The position numbers were made by a program, and so were the translations under genes. Below the pieces are notes generated by a model. That model did no database searches. It had not been told where the DNA came from and was given only the letters and a program-made list of their open reading frames with translations. A DNA stretch of 64,000 nucleotides from Vulgatibacter incomptus (GTDB lineage Bacteria; Myxococcota; Myxococcia; Myxococcales; Vulgatibacteraceae), in the NCBI RefSeq assembly GCF_001263175.1, contig NZ_CP012332.1, forward strand, positions 3,225,501 through 3,289,500. The letters run 5' to 3'. Shown piece by piece: positions 6,401 through 14,717 of the stretch; within the stretch, counting starts at the first letter, position 1; the number at the start of each line of letters is the position of its first letter.

Positions 6401-9400
6401 CAATCCTTCCTCCTTCTGCTGCGGACCCCAGAATAAAAGAGAAAGTCCTCACCAGGAACTCCGCGCGCTACAATTTCCTCAGGCCCAGGGAGAACGCTCG
6501 CTCTATCACCAGGTGCAGGTTTCGACCAAAGCGGGAAAGCCATGTTCTTGTACTTACCATAGTCGCGCGAGTAGCGATCCTCTTGTCCCGTGTACTCAGG
6601 GAGGCCCCTGGGGCCCTTTACCGGACTCACCCAGTGGGTTGCGCCGTTACCGTGACTGTCGCGAGTCGGATCATTTGCTTTTGGATTCTGGTCCGATAGC
6701 CGAGAGGTGGCAGCACGAAGACTCTGCGTGAACTGAATGAGAAAAGTCTTTGCGCTGGAAGGGTCCTTCTCATACTGCGCCCATCGCTCACTGAGCTTTC
6801 GATAGTGGGAAACCTCGCGCGGATTCGGCTCGAGGGAGCCGCCAAACTGCTCCACTCGGTTCATCCACGCATAGGCGATGGCAAGCTTTGCTTCGTGATT
6901 CTTGGTTCCGGCCTCGTTGACGATGACATTGGCCAATGTCAGCAGATCTTCAGCCGGCACATTTTCGGCGGCCTCGAACGCAGACTCCAACTCTTGTCGC
7001 AATGACTTCCATTCCTGGATCGCCTTATAGTAGGTATCGTCCTCATCCTTAAATTTTTGGCCCTTGCGTGCGGCGGAGTCTCGGTGGTGTTGAAGGCCCT
7101 TTTTGAATTCCGCCTGCCGCTTATCCATATACCCGGTGAGCTTTGCGCGGAACGCGTCCTTGCTCGACGTATCTTTGGCTGCGGGGTCGCGCTGGGTTGT
7201 TTCAGGTTCAGGTTGGCTTTGTGCTCCCGTCAGATCGCGGCGGTTAAGGGGATTATTTCTCACGTACACGTACAGGTTGGTGCCGTCTACAAACCCCTTC
7301 GGGTCGCAAGCCGCCCATCTGGCGAACCACGGCACGTAGTACCGCGCTCCAAAGTAGGAAAGCCCCGTCTCCTCGTCCCGCTCCTTTCCCGTAAATCGGT
7401 ACCGCTTGAGGCTCACCTCGACAGCGCTTCGGCCAGCCTGGAAGGACGTCGTTCCGTAAGGGTGGTACTCTTCGTAGGCGATCAACGCTCCGTTGCCGTC
7501 GAGCTCGACCGCTGATGAGCCGAGGTGGTTCCCAAGCTGGTACCGCAGCATGGCAGCAGGGACGCTGACCGGACTTCCGATCTGGACAGTCTGGGTCTCG
7601 ACGAGCGCGATTCGCTGCTGGTCATCCGCGATATGCAGCGACTCGCGCTCGAGGCTGACGCCGCTGCCGGTGTACTCACGGTAGATCTCGAAGCCGTCGA
7701 GGTACAGCCGCTCCTTCTGCCTGGCGCCGTTCTGCGACTCAATGACCTTCCGCAACCGCTGCCCAGTGCCGTCGTAGACGTAATACGCCTTGCCGCCGCC
7801 TCCCAGGTCGACCTGCTGCAGCTCATCCTTGAAACCCCAGACCATGGCAGCGAGGTGAGGCATCGAGGTCATGTTGCCGTGGTCGTCGTGTGTGTAGGGC
7901 TCGACCTGGCTGACTCCGTTGCCGACGGTGGTCCTCGTCAACCGGTTGCTCTGCTTGCCCGCCTCGAGCAGGCTGTCCTCCTCGTACCCGTAGCTGCGGG
8001 TCCACCCGCCGCCGCTGAACCGGTGGACGAGCGCCTCGAAGTTGCCGACGGGATCGTACTCGTAGCGCTCGGTGTAGTTGCGGAGCGCTTGCAGGTCGTT
8101 GGGATGCGCTCGATTGCCGGCGAAGGGATGGTCACGGAAGTCGCCGTTGGGCGGGCTGAAGTCGAACGCGTTCTGTCCGATGTGCTCGCGTCCCTGGGCC
8201 TCGATGAGGCGGTAGACGGCGTCGTAGGTGAACGCGCTGACAGGCTCGACGCTTTGACCGCTGTGGATCAGGGTCTTGAGCGCGGCGTCCTCGATCCGTG
8301 TGAGGTTGCCCACCGGATCGTAGGAGTAGCGCAGGTCCTGCACCACAGAATGGTCGTGGAAGAGCTGCGACGCGGTGGCATCGGGACTTGCGGGGCGGGT
8401 CGTCCGCAGGCGCGCGAGGCGAAAGGTGAACGGGTCGTACTCGTAGGCAGTGGCCGCACCGTTTCCGTACTCGATCCGCTCGCGCTGTCCCTTCGCGTTG
8501 TAGTCGATGTTCGTGACAATGGCCGTTCCCGCGGTGGCACCGCGGAGGTGCACGTCCACCTTGTCGAGGAGGTTTGCCTCGTTGAAGGTGGGACGATATA
8601 CGCTCTGGTCGGGTGAGGTGGCGGTAAGCGGGCGGTTCAGCGCATCGAAGGTCTTGCGGCTCGTGAAGGCGCCATCGGTCGCCGCGGGGTTCTGCAGCCA
8701 ATCGACCGCGACCTTGTATGCGGGAAGCAGCTCTCGCCGCTGCTCGAGCAGGTTCCCCTTGAAGTCGTACGCGACGCAGGTGACCACGCCTGCGGCGTCG
8801 GACTGCCGGAAGACCCGCCCCCGGTGGTTGGCGGCGTCGCCCTGCCCTTCGCCGTAGACCGTGCGCTCCGCGAGCCGCTCAGGCCCGCTCTCCTTCACGA
8901 AGAGCCCCGTGGGGCGGCGAAGCTCGTCGTAGGTCACGCGACGCACGAAACCCCGGCTGTCCCACCCGCGGATGGGCTGCCCAGTCGCGTCGCTCAGCGT
9001 CCAGCGCTCGCCACCCTCCATGCTCGCTTGGTGGACCCGGTTGCCGAGGAGGTCGTAGGCGTAGCGCATCACGGCGCGCCCGCGCTCGTCGACTATCGGG
9101 TTGCCCTGCGGGTCGACCGCCTTCTTGACGGCGTCGCGCACGGCCCGCTCGTTGCCCTCAATGTCCAGGTCGACCCGGATCGCGAAGCGGTCGACCGTGC
9201 CGTCGAGCGCGTGGCCGGGGCAGACGACTTTATTGTGCGCGAGGGTGAGGAAGACACGGCCGAGAACGTCGAGGTGAGCCGTGGTCGGCGTGTCTGCATG
9301 CGCCTCCGCCTTCAAAGCCGCATCCCGCTCGGCCGCGCCCATCGCGCCGCCGATCCGCTGCGCGTGCCACGTCTGCCAACCCGCCGGCTGGGTCTCGAAG

Positions 9401-12400
9401 TACGCCCGCACGTAGTCCCCGATGTCAGGGTCGGTGCGCGGATCGCCGGTCTGGCTGCCGCTCGATGCAACCGTGTCGTTCACGTCGAAGGTCGTCTGCT
9501 GCCAAGGGTCGAAGACGACCTTCTCGTAGGAGTGGTTGGGATGCAGCGTGGCGACGACGCGCTCGACCGGATCGTAGAAGAGCACGGGGCTGACCCCGGT
9601 CTCAGCGACCTCCGGCTCGCGCTCGTAGAGGTGGGTCGCGCTGAAAAACGGCTCGTACTGCTTGACCGGCTTGCCCTTGTTGTTGAAGACCGTGCGCCCC
9701 GTGCCCACCCAGCGCAGGGCAGTGCTCCCTTCCTCGACGCTGCCTTGCGCGTCGCGAACGAGCTCGCCCGGGCGAACCTCGCCGCTCGGCAACTTCACAA
9801 GCGCCCCACGCCTGGGCGCGTTGCCGGCCTCGGCCTGGACCTTCTTCTGGAGCTCACGGCCGAACCCGTCCGAGAAGGAGAAGCTGAGCTGGATCCTTGT
9901 GAGCCCGTCGCGCGCCGGCTCGAAGTGGGTCTCGCGCGCGAGCGTGCTGGCGAAGGGAGGCTGCCCGGCCCGCCAGTAGCGATCAAGATCGTAGACGATG
10001 CGGGTGGTGGCCTCGCCCAGGAGCAAGGCGGCCTCTGCTCGAGGATCGGCGATGAACGCGCGGAGCTGGGCCAGCGTAGGATCCGCGGCGGAGCCCTCGA
10101 GCCGGTCGCCCAGCGACTGCCCGGCCTTGCCCATCACCGCAGTCGCGACCACCATCCCCAGCGCATCGAACGCAGACGCCGTGCGGTTGCGGTTGGGATC
10201 CGTAATCTCTCGAGGCTGCAGCACGCGGTAATCGTACGCGGCCGAAACAGAGTTTCCAACCGCGTCGGTGGTCCGAGTGACGAGCAGGTCGTAGGGGTCG
10301 TGGTCGATCGACGCCATCTGGCCGAAGGCGTCCGCGACTTTCCGCGGGACGAAGAAGTGCTGACGCGCCGTGCTCAGCTCGGCGGCCGCGGTGACCGAAC
10401 GGGTGGTCGTGTTCGCTCCCGGGTCGAAGAAGACCCGACCGGACGGGATCCACCAGCCGCCGTCCCACGCGACGTACCCACCTTGATCGATTCCTTTTCC
10501 TTCGAGCAGCGCGCTCGGGGTCGGTAGCAGCGCCTCGTCGGGCTGGCCGGGCTGCCTTCTGGTGAAGACGTGAGCCACGAGTGAAGGCGTCAACGCCAGC
10601 TTGTACGCCTCGCCCGCCAAGGCCTTCGCCTCGACCTTGCCGAGTGGCGACAGAGCGCTAAGGTCGTCTTTCCGGTAGAGCGTCCGCTCGTGCTTGATGA
10701 GCCGCTTCTGCTTCCGGGTGACGTTGGCCTCGAGCTCGAAGGCGATCTCCGCTGCAGACGCGAGCAGCGCGAAGCCACCCCGAGTCCACTCCTCGAAGCT
10801 GAACCGGTCCCCCGTCTCCGGCGCGAAGCCCGTCAGTTCGTAGGTACAGGACTCGGCTGGGACAGGCGCGCGGTGATGCCCGGCCGCCAGAACCGTATCG
10901 GGGACCTCGTTCTGCGTGTAGGCGCTCTCGGTGTAGGTGATGAGCCGCCCAGACTGCTTGGCCTTGTCCTCGGCCGTGAGTGCCGGGTCCGCGGACGGCG
11001 TGCGCCGGCCATAGGCGATGGCGAGAGACTTGAGGACATTGCCGAAGGCATCGACCTCAAGCGTGAGCGCGTGGTTGACACGAGGGTCAACGGAATTGCG
11101 CTCGTAGTGATAGGTGAGGACCTCACGGGGATGAGTGAAGAAGACCGCGTGGCGATTGCCCCGCCTTCGCTGGACAGGTGCGACCGTAAAATCCTGCTCG
11201 ACGACCGTATAGGGCGTCGCCGCCCGCACCTTCACCTCGGCTGGGGAGTTCTCATCGGCGTCGAGGGCGTACACCTCCTGACGGAGCATCATGCCCTTGA
11301 GCGCCCGGCACGCCTCACGCTCCTCCTCGATCGTCAGCCCATCCGGCAGGACCGTGCCCGGAAGCAGCCGCTCTCGCGCCTGATCATCGTTTAGCCCCGG
11401 CTCACGGTAGTATTCGCCGAAGTCGTCGTCGTCGAGGAGACCAGCAAAGAAGTCGGAGACGCGATCCCGCCCCACGTAGATACCCGTGTGAAACCAGGTC
11501 TTCGTCAACACCGGCGGGACGTGCGAAGCCACGTCGACGTTGGTCGCTCCGAGCTGCACGCCCTCGGCGAAGGCCGCGAACTCCTCGGTGTCCTTCTGCT
11601 CGACCATCCCGAAGCCACGGAACTCCCGTTCCACGCCGTCGAAGTATCCGTGGTGGTACACGTACGAGGTTACGAACCGATTGCCGCTGATTCCATCGAA
11701 GGTCGCCACTCGCTCGACGACGTGCACCGGAAACGGCAGCCGTGTGATCCACGGCTGGCCCGCAGCCTTGTCCGCCAAGTAGAACGTCGTGGAGGACGCG
11801 TACTCGACGATCATTTCTGCGCCGAGGTTGTTGGTCGAGCGCACCAGCAGATGCGGCTTCTGCCCACCCATGAGGTCGATGTATCGGAGCGGACGTCGCC
11901 TGTCGCCGGGTAGCGGCGAGGACCAGACCAAGCACGCCGTTCCGTTTCCGAGCAGATCGGCAGTCGATATCGTCGAGAGATTGCTGATGCGCGGGAAGGT
12001 TGGAAGATGCCTAGCCTTGCTCCAGCCATTGCCCGACAGGTTGAAATAGATGCGTGCGCCGTCGCGATGCAGGTAGATGATGTCGGTCGCTCCCGATCCA
12101 TCGACGTCCGCGAGCCGAACTCGCCGCTGATCGAACTGGTCCGGGTTGTCGAACGATGGCGCATCGTCCATGGTCACTTTTGCGCCGAAACGCCCATATC
12201 CGAGATTCGGCCAATAGCAGACCTCACCGTTTCGAATCCGCACCAAGTCGGTGAGACCATCGCCGCTGAGATCGGCGAGAAAGATCGATTGCGTCTGGTC
12301 AGAGAGCACCAAGCGCGGCCCGCGCTCCTCGTCGTGCGGCGGATGGACCTTGCGCGCTGGACCGAATCCGTCCCCAGCGAGGGAAGGATACCACGTGAAG

Positions 12401-14220
12401 ACGTCGTCCTCGGTGATCAGGATGTCCGCGTGGCCGTCTCCATCGAGATCGACGAAGCGCAAGTCGGGGTCGTCCCAACGAAGGTTCGGCAGGGATCGAA
12501 ACGGGCGAAACGTCGTCCAGTTCGCGTCCTGGGTCCGCTCATAGAAGCCCGGCGTTGGGCCTCCGAATGACACCACATCGAGCTGGCCATCACCCGAAAG
12601 GTCGAGAAACTGGGTGCCGCCACCCGCCATCGCGAACAGCGACGGATTCGTGCGAACGACCTGAGGCGCACCGAAGCGACCTTCACCAAGATTGGGCTTG
12701 TAGAACCACGCCCCCGCCTGTGCCGTCAGGATCCCCGAGACGCCCTCTCCATCGAGGTCGACCCACTGGTAGGTGGAGCCGTCGACACCAATAGGCAAAT
12801 CCTCCAAGGAATCGGCGTCGAGGTCCCGAATCTCATCTTGAATCTTTGCCTTGCTATACTCGAACTCGAGCGGCGGCAGCGACCTCTTCAAGTAGCTGAT
12901 GTACTTGACACCCCCGCGTTCGACGACCGCCCGCCCATCGCGCACATACCCCGACTGCTCGATGGACTGAATGAACGAGGCGAACCGCGTGCTCCCCTGG
13001 TGGCCGAGCTCAGCATCGATCGCCGGAGAACTCGAGTAGTCCAGATCGTTGTACTCGAACTCAATGGAGCGAACCAGGCAAGGCTCGTCACCAAGCTCCG
13101 CGAGCCGATCCTGATTTAGCTCGGGAAATCGATGGAACATGAGGGCTCGCCGGCATCGCCGGTGCGAACGGACCTCGAAGCCCGCTCGGTACGACGAGAA
13201 CGGGTCCGGCCGCACCGACCAAACGCCGTCTGTCTTCCATGAGGCATTGACGAGCTGGTGTTGCGCATCGGCAGGCTGCGTCTGGGCGAGCGGAAGCTCT
13301 TCGTAATGGCCTTCATCGTAGTCAAACACCACCTCGAAGAGCCAGGGAACGCGTGAGAGATCCGGCTGAACGAGGCGTGACACCCGGTTCCCGTACCTGA
13401 CCCGCTTCAAGTAGCGATTTGCCGTACCGACGCGATTGCGCTCGTTGGCCAGTGCTCGATCGACCCCGGCATCGTTTTCGGCCGCGTACTCATAGACGAT
13501 CGCGTTGCCCTTGTCATCGTAGCTCGCACAGATGAGCCAGCTGAAAACTCGCGTCGGATGAGTCGGATCGGGCTCCGATGGATCGGAGATGCGAGAGTCG
13601 TTCTCGAGGCCATAGAGGGTCGTGATGTTGTCGCGCGAGATCGAGCGCCAGTGAATCTCTCCCGTATCCTGATTCGCCCATCGCTCGATGCGGGCAAAGA
13701 GTCCCTCGACGCGCGGGCAGTAGCGATGAATCGTAAAGCCCGGGGCGCTTACTCCGTCCTCGGTCCTGGTTCCATCCGCCTCGAGGGCGGGCACCAGGTC
13801 TTCGGCGCCAGAGAGGACGTAGACGTCCGACTCAGCGGCGTCGTCATACTGAGGTAGCCTCTTGTCGGTCTTGCGGGTAATGGATGGGAGCGACAGCGAC
13901 CAACCGAAACCAAAGGGGCCATTGCCAGCTCCAGAATCGTAGGTCAGTTCGAGCTGTGGGCCGAACCCTGATCGACCACGGCTCGTCGGGATCGGAACCG
14001 TCATCGAGCCAGTGCCCGTGACCGGGTTGGCCGCGAATTTCTCACCCATCCCCCGAATGGCGCCGCCGCCCGTGGGAAGGGATATCGTCGGGACCAAGCT
14101 CGAGGAAGGCCCCAAATTGTTTCGAGCCGAAGACGCAGTTGATCCCCTCGCGTCCATCGCGCGATCAGCTGTTGCCGCGCCGCTCGACGCGATCTTTTCG
14201 CGCTCGTCGTATACTGGCAT
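6400..14220 (-). CDS. TcB-TcC fusion toxin subunit (SpvB-TcdB-Rhs) with SleB-like C-terminal domain
   Basis: 2606 residues, one intact frame. In order: SpvB domain (about 35-320; SLPTGGGAIRGMGEKFAAN, TGTGSMTVPIPTS), FG-GAP/VCBS-like repeats at about 540-725 (DLSGDGQLDVV, DLDGDGHADILIT, DVDGSGATDII), TcdB middle regions (about 800-1100), Rhs repeats (about 1700-2270) and Rhs core (about 2280-2332; KERDEETGLSYFGARYY, then DGTNLYVYVRNNP). In Tc toxins TcB and TcC form a hollow cage that auto-cleaves after the core and holds the toxic tip. The tip here, residues 2333-2606, contains LANVIVNEAGTKNHEAKLAIA, MNRV and GATHWVSP, a pattern like SleB/CwlJ cell-wall hydrolases with the catalytic Glu expected at about 2436. 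The tip and the next gene are AT-richer than the cage. There is no own signal peptide. The tip assignment is by motif only. Confidence 0.88.
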   Translation of the reverse strand: MPVYDEREKIASSGAATADRAMDARGSTASSARNNLGPSSSLVPTISLPTGGGAIRGMGEKFAANPVTGTGSMTVPIPTSRGRSGFGPQLELTYDSGAGNGPFGFGWSLSLPSITRKTDKRLPQYDDAAESDVYVLSGAEDLVPALEADGTRTEDGVSAPGFTIHRYCPRVEGLFARIERWANQDTGEIHWRSISRDNITTLYGLENDSRISDPSEPDPTHPTRVFSWLICASYDDKGNAIVYEYAAENDAGVDRALANERNRVGTANRYLKRVRYGNRVSRLVQPDLSRVPWLFEVVFDYDEGHYEELPLAQTQPADAQHQLVNASWKTDGVWSVRPDPFSSYRAGFEVRSHRRCRRALMFHRFPELNQDRLAELGDEPCLVRSIEFEYNDLDYSSSPAIDAELGHQGSTRFASFIQSIEQSGYVRDGRAVVERGGVKYISYLKRSLPPLEFEYSKAKIQDEIRDLDADSLEDLPIGVDGSTYQWVDLDGEGVSGILTAQAGAWFYKPNLGEGRFGAPQVVRTNPSLFAMAGGGTQFLDLSGDGQLDVVSFGGPTPGFYERTQDANWTTFRPFRSLPNLRWDDPDLRFVDLDGDGHADILITEDDVFTWYPSLAGDGFGPARKVHPPHDEERGPRLVLSDQTQSIFLADLSGDGLTDLVRIRNGEVCYWPNLGYGRFGAKVTMDDAPSFDNPDQFDQRRVRLADVDGSGATDIIYLHRDGARIYFNLSGNGWSKARHLPTFPRISNLSTISTADLLGNGTACLVWSSPLPGDRRRPLRYIDLMGGQKPHLLVRSTNNLGAEMIVEYASSTTFYLADKAAGQPWITRLPFPVHVVERVATFDGISGNRFVTSYVYHHGYFDGVEREFRGFGMVEQKDTEEFAAFAEGVQLGATNVDVASHVPPVLTKTWFHTGIYVGRDRVSDFFAGLLDDDDFGEYYREPGLNDDQARERLLPGTVLPDGLTIEEEREACRALKGMMLRQEVYALDADENSPAEVKVRAATPYTVVEQDFTVAPVQRRRGNRHAVFFTHPREVLTYHYERNSVDPRVNHALTLEVDAFGNVLKSLAIAYGRRTPSADPALTAEDKAKQSGRLITYTESAYTQNEVPDTVLAAGHHRAPVPAESCTYELTGFAPETGDRFSFEEWTRGGFALLASAAEIAFELEANVTRKQKRLIKHERTLYRKDDLSALSPLGKVEAKALAGEAYKLALTPSLVAHVFTRRQPGQPDEALLPTPSALLEGKGIDQGGYVAWDGGWWIPSGRVFFDPGANTTTRSVTAAAELSTARQHFFVPRKVADAFGQMASIDHDPYDLLVTRTTDAVGNSVSAAYDYRVLQPREITDPNRNRTASAFDALGMVVATAVMGKAGQSLGDRLEGSAADPTLAQLRAFIADPRAEAALLLGEATTRIVYDLDRYWRAGQPPFASTLARETHFEPARDGLTRIQLSFSFSDGFGRELQKKVQAEAGNAPRRGALVKLPSGEVRPGELVRDAQGSVEEGSTALRWVGTGRTVFNNKGKPVKQYEPFFSATHLYEREPEVAETGVSPVLFYDPVERVVATLHPNHSYEKVVFDPWQQTTFDVNDTVASSGSQTGDPRTDPDIGDYVRAYFETQPAGWQTWHAQRIGGAMGAAERDAALKAEAHADTPTTAHLDVLGRVFLTLAHNKVVCPGHALDGTVDRFAIRVDLDIEGNERAVRDAVKKAVDPQGNPIVDERGRAVMRYAYDLLGNRVHQASMEGGERWTLSDATGQPIRGWDSRGFVRRVTYDELRRPTGLFVKESGPERLAERTVYGEGQGDAANHRGRVFRQSDAAGVVTCVAYDFKGNLLEQRRELLPAYKVAVDWLQNPAATDGAFTSRKTFDALNRPLTATSPDQSVYRPTFNEANLLDKVDVHLRGATAGTAIVTNIDYNAKGQRERIEYGNGAATAYEYDPFTFRLARLRTTRPASPDATASQLFHDHSVVQDLRYSYDPVGNLTRIEDAALKTLIHSGQSVEPVSAFTYDAVYRLIEAQGREHIGQNAFDFSPPNGDFRDHPFAGNRAHPNDLQALRNYTERYEYDPVGNFEALVHRFSGGGWTRSYGYEEDSLLEAGKQSNRLTRTTVGNGVSQVEPYTHDDHGNMTSMPHLAAMVWGFKDELQQVDLGGGGKAYYVYDGTGQRLRKVIESQNGARQKERLYLDGFEIYREYTGSGVSLERESLHIADDQQRIALVETQTVQIGSPVSVPAAMLRYQLGNHLGSSAVELDGNGALIAYEEYHPYGTTSFQAGRSAVEVSLKRYRFTGKERDEETGLSYFGARYYVPWFARWAACDPKGFVDGTNLYVYVRNNPLNRRDLTGAQSQPEPETTQRDPAAKDTSSKDAFRAKLTGYMDKRQAEFKKGLQHHRDSAARKGQKFKDEDDTYYKAIQEWKSLRQELESAFEAAENVPAEDLLTLANVIVNEAGTKNHEAKLAIAYAWMNRVEQFGGSLEPNPREVSHYRKLSERWAQYEKDPSSAKTFLIQFTQSLRAATSRLSDQNPKANDPTRDSHGNGATHWVSPVKGPRGLPEYTGQEDRYSRDYGKYKNMAFPLWSKPAPGDRASVLPGPEEIVARGVPGEDFLFYSGVRSRRRKD
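6405..6415 (-). promoter_or_regulatory. Strong ribosome binding site for the coupled lipoprotein gene
   Basis: On the minus strand this reads AAGGAGGAAGG, ending 4 bases before the ATG at 6400. It lies within the last codons of the toxin gene. It settles the start at 6400 rather than the TTG at 6403, and lets the antidote be made in excess of the very large toxin. Confidence 0.8.
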
Positions 14221-14289
14221 AATAACACCCCAATCTTAAATAGGCACGTACAGTCGAAGCTTAATACTTCAAGTTGATTGCAACAAAAT

Positions 14290-14600
14290 CTGAGACTTGT
14301 CGGCTCTCATGACTTGTATGTGGGTGCCGGAATGCGCCGAGGCGGACGTGGGCAGAGCCCAGACAGCTCTCTCGGAAGACCTCCCGGAGGGATTCATTCA
14401 GCGGGTACGCCCGGTATACGAGCCCGTTCGCTTCCTGGAGCCACGAGAGCGTCGCCTTCTGCTTCGACGTCAGAGTCTCGCGGTTCTTCTAGAGCGCACG
14501 CGCGACCAGGTCGCTCTCCTTCTCGAATTCCCAGTCCTCGATAGCGACGTGCTCGACTCCGGGCAGCCGCTTCCATGCCCTGTAGATGGACGCCACGTTG
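14290..14600 (-). pseudogene. ISL3-family transposase remnant inside the toxin operon
   Basis: The minus strand reads VASIYRAWKRLPGVEHVAIED, then RAL, a TAG, KNRETLTSKQKATLSWLQEAN and LVYRAYPLNESLREVF. The LLKNPENLTxxQxxxLxxL...LYRAYLLKEALR pattern is characteristic of ISL3 transposases. Only about 100 codons survive, with an in-frame stop and no terminal repeats that I can see. It occupies most of the 497-base gap between the TcA3 and TcB-TcC genes, so an element inserted there and decayed without breaking either toxin gene. Confidence 0.7.
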
Positions 14601-14717
14601 CCTCGCCGCCTGGTTGGGCCCAAGACAAGCCCAATCCAGCGGGATTCACGTGGCGTCCACTACGATCTCCCCTCCTGGCCGATCTACGATAGTATCAGGA
14701 GAGCCGAATTTTCAGCC

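Noticed and set aside
8824..10527. Long plus-strand open frame (567 codons) inside the TcB-TcC gene, and similar ones at 7525-8616 and 16389-18449
   Set aside because: They are exactly antisense to well-supported toxin genes, rich in Arg/Leu/Val/Glu/Asp as expected from complementing GC-rich codons, and show no domain or ribosome site.
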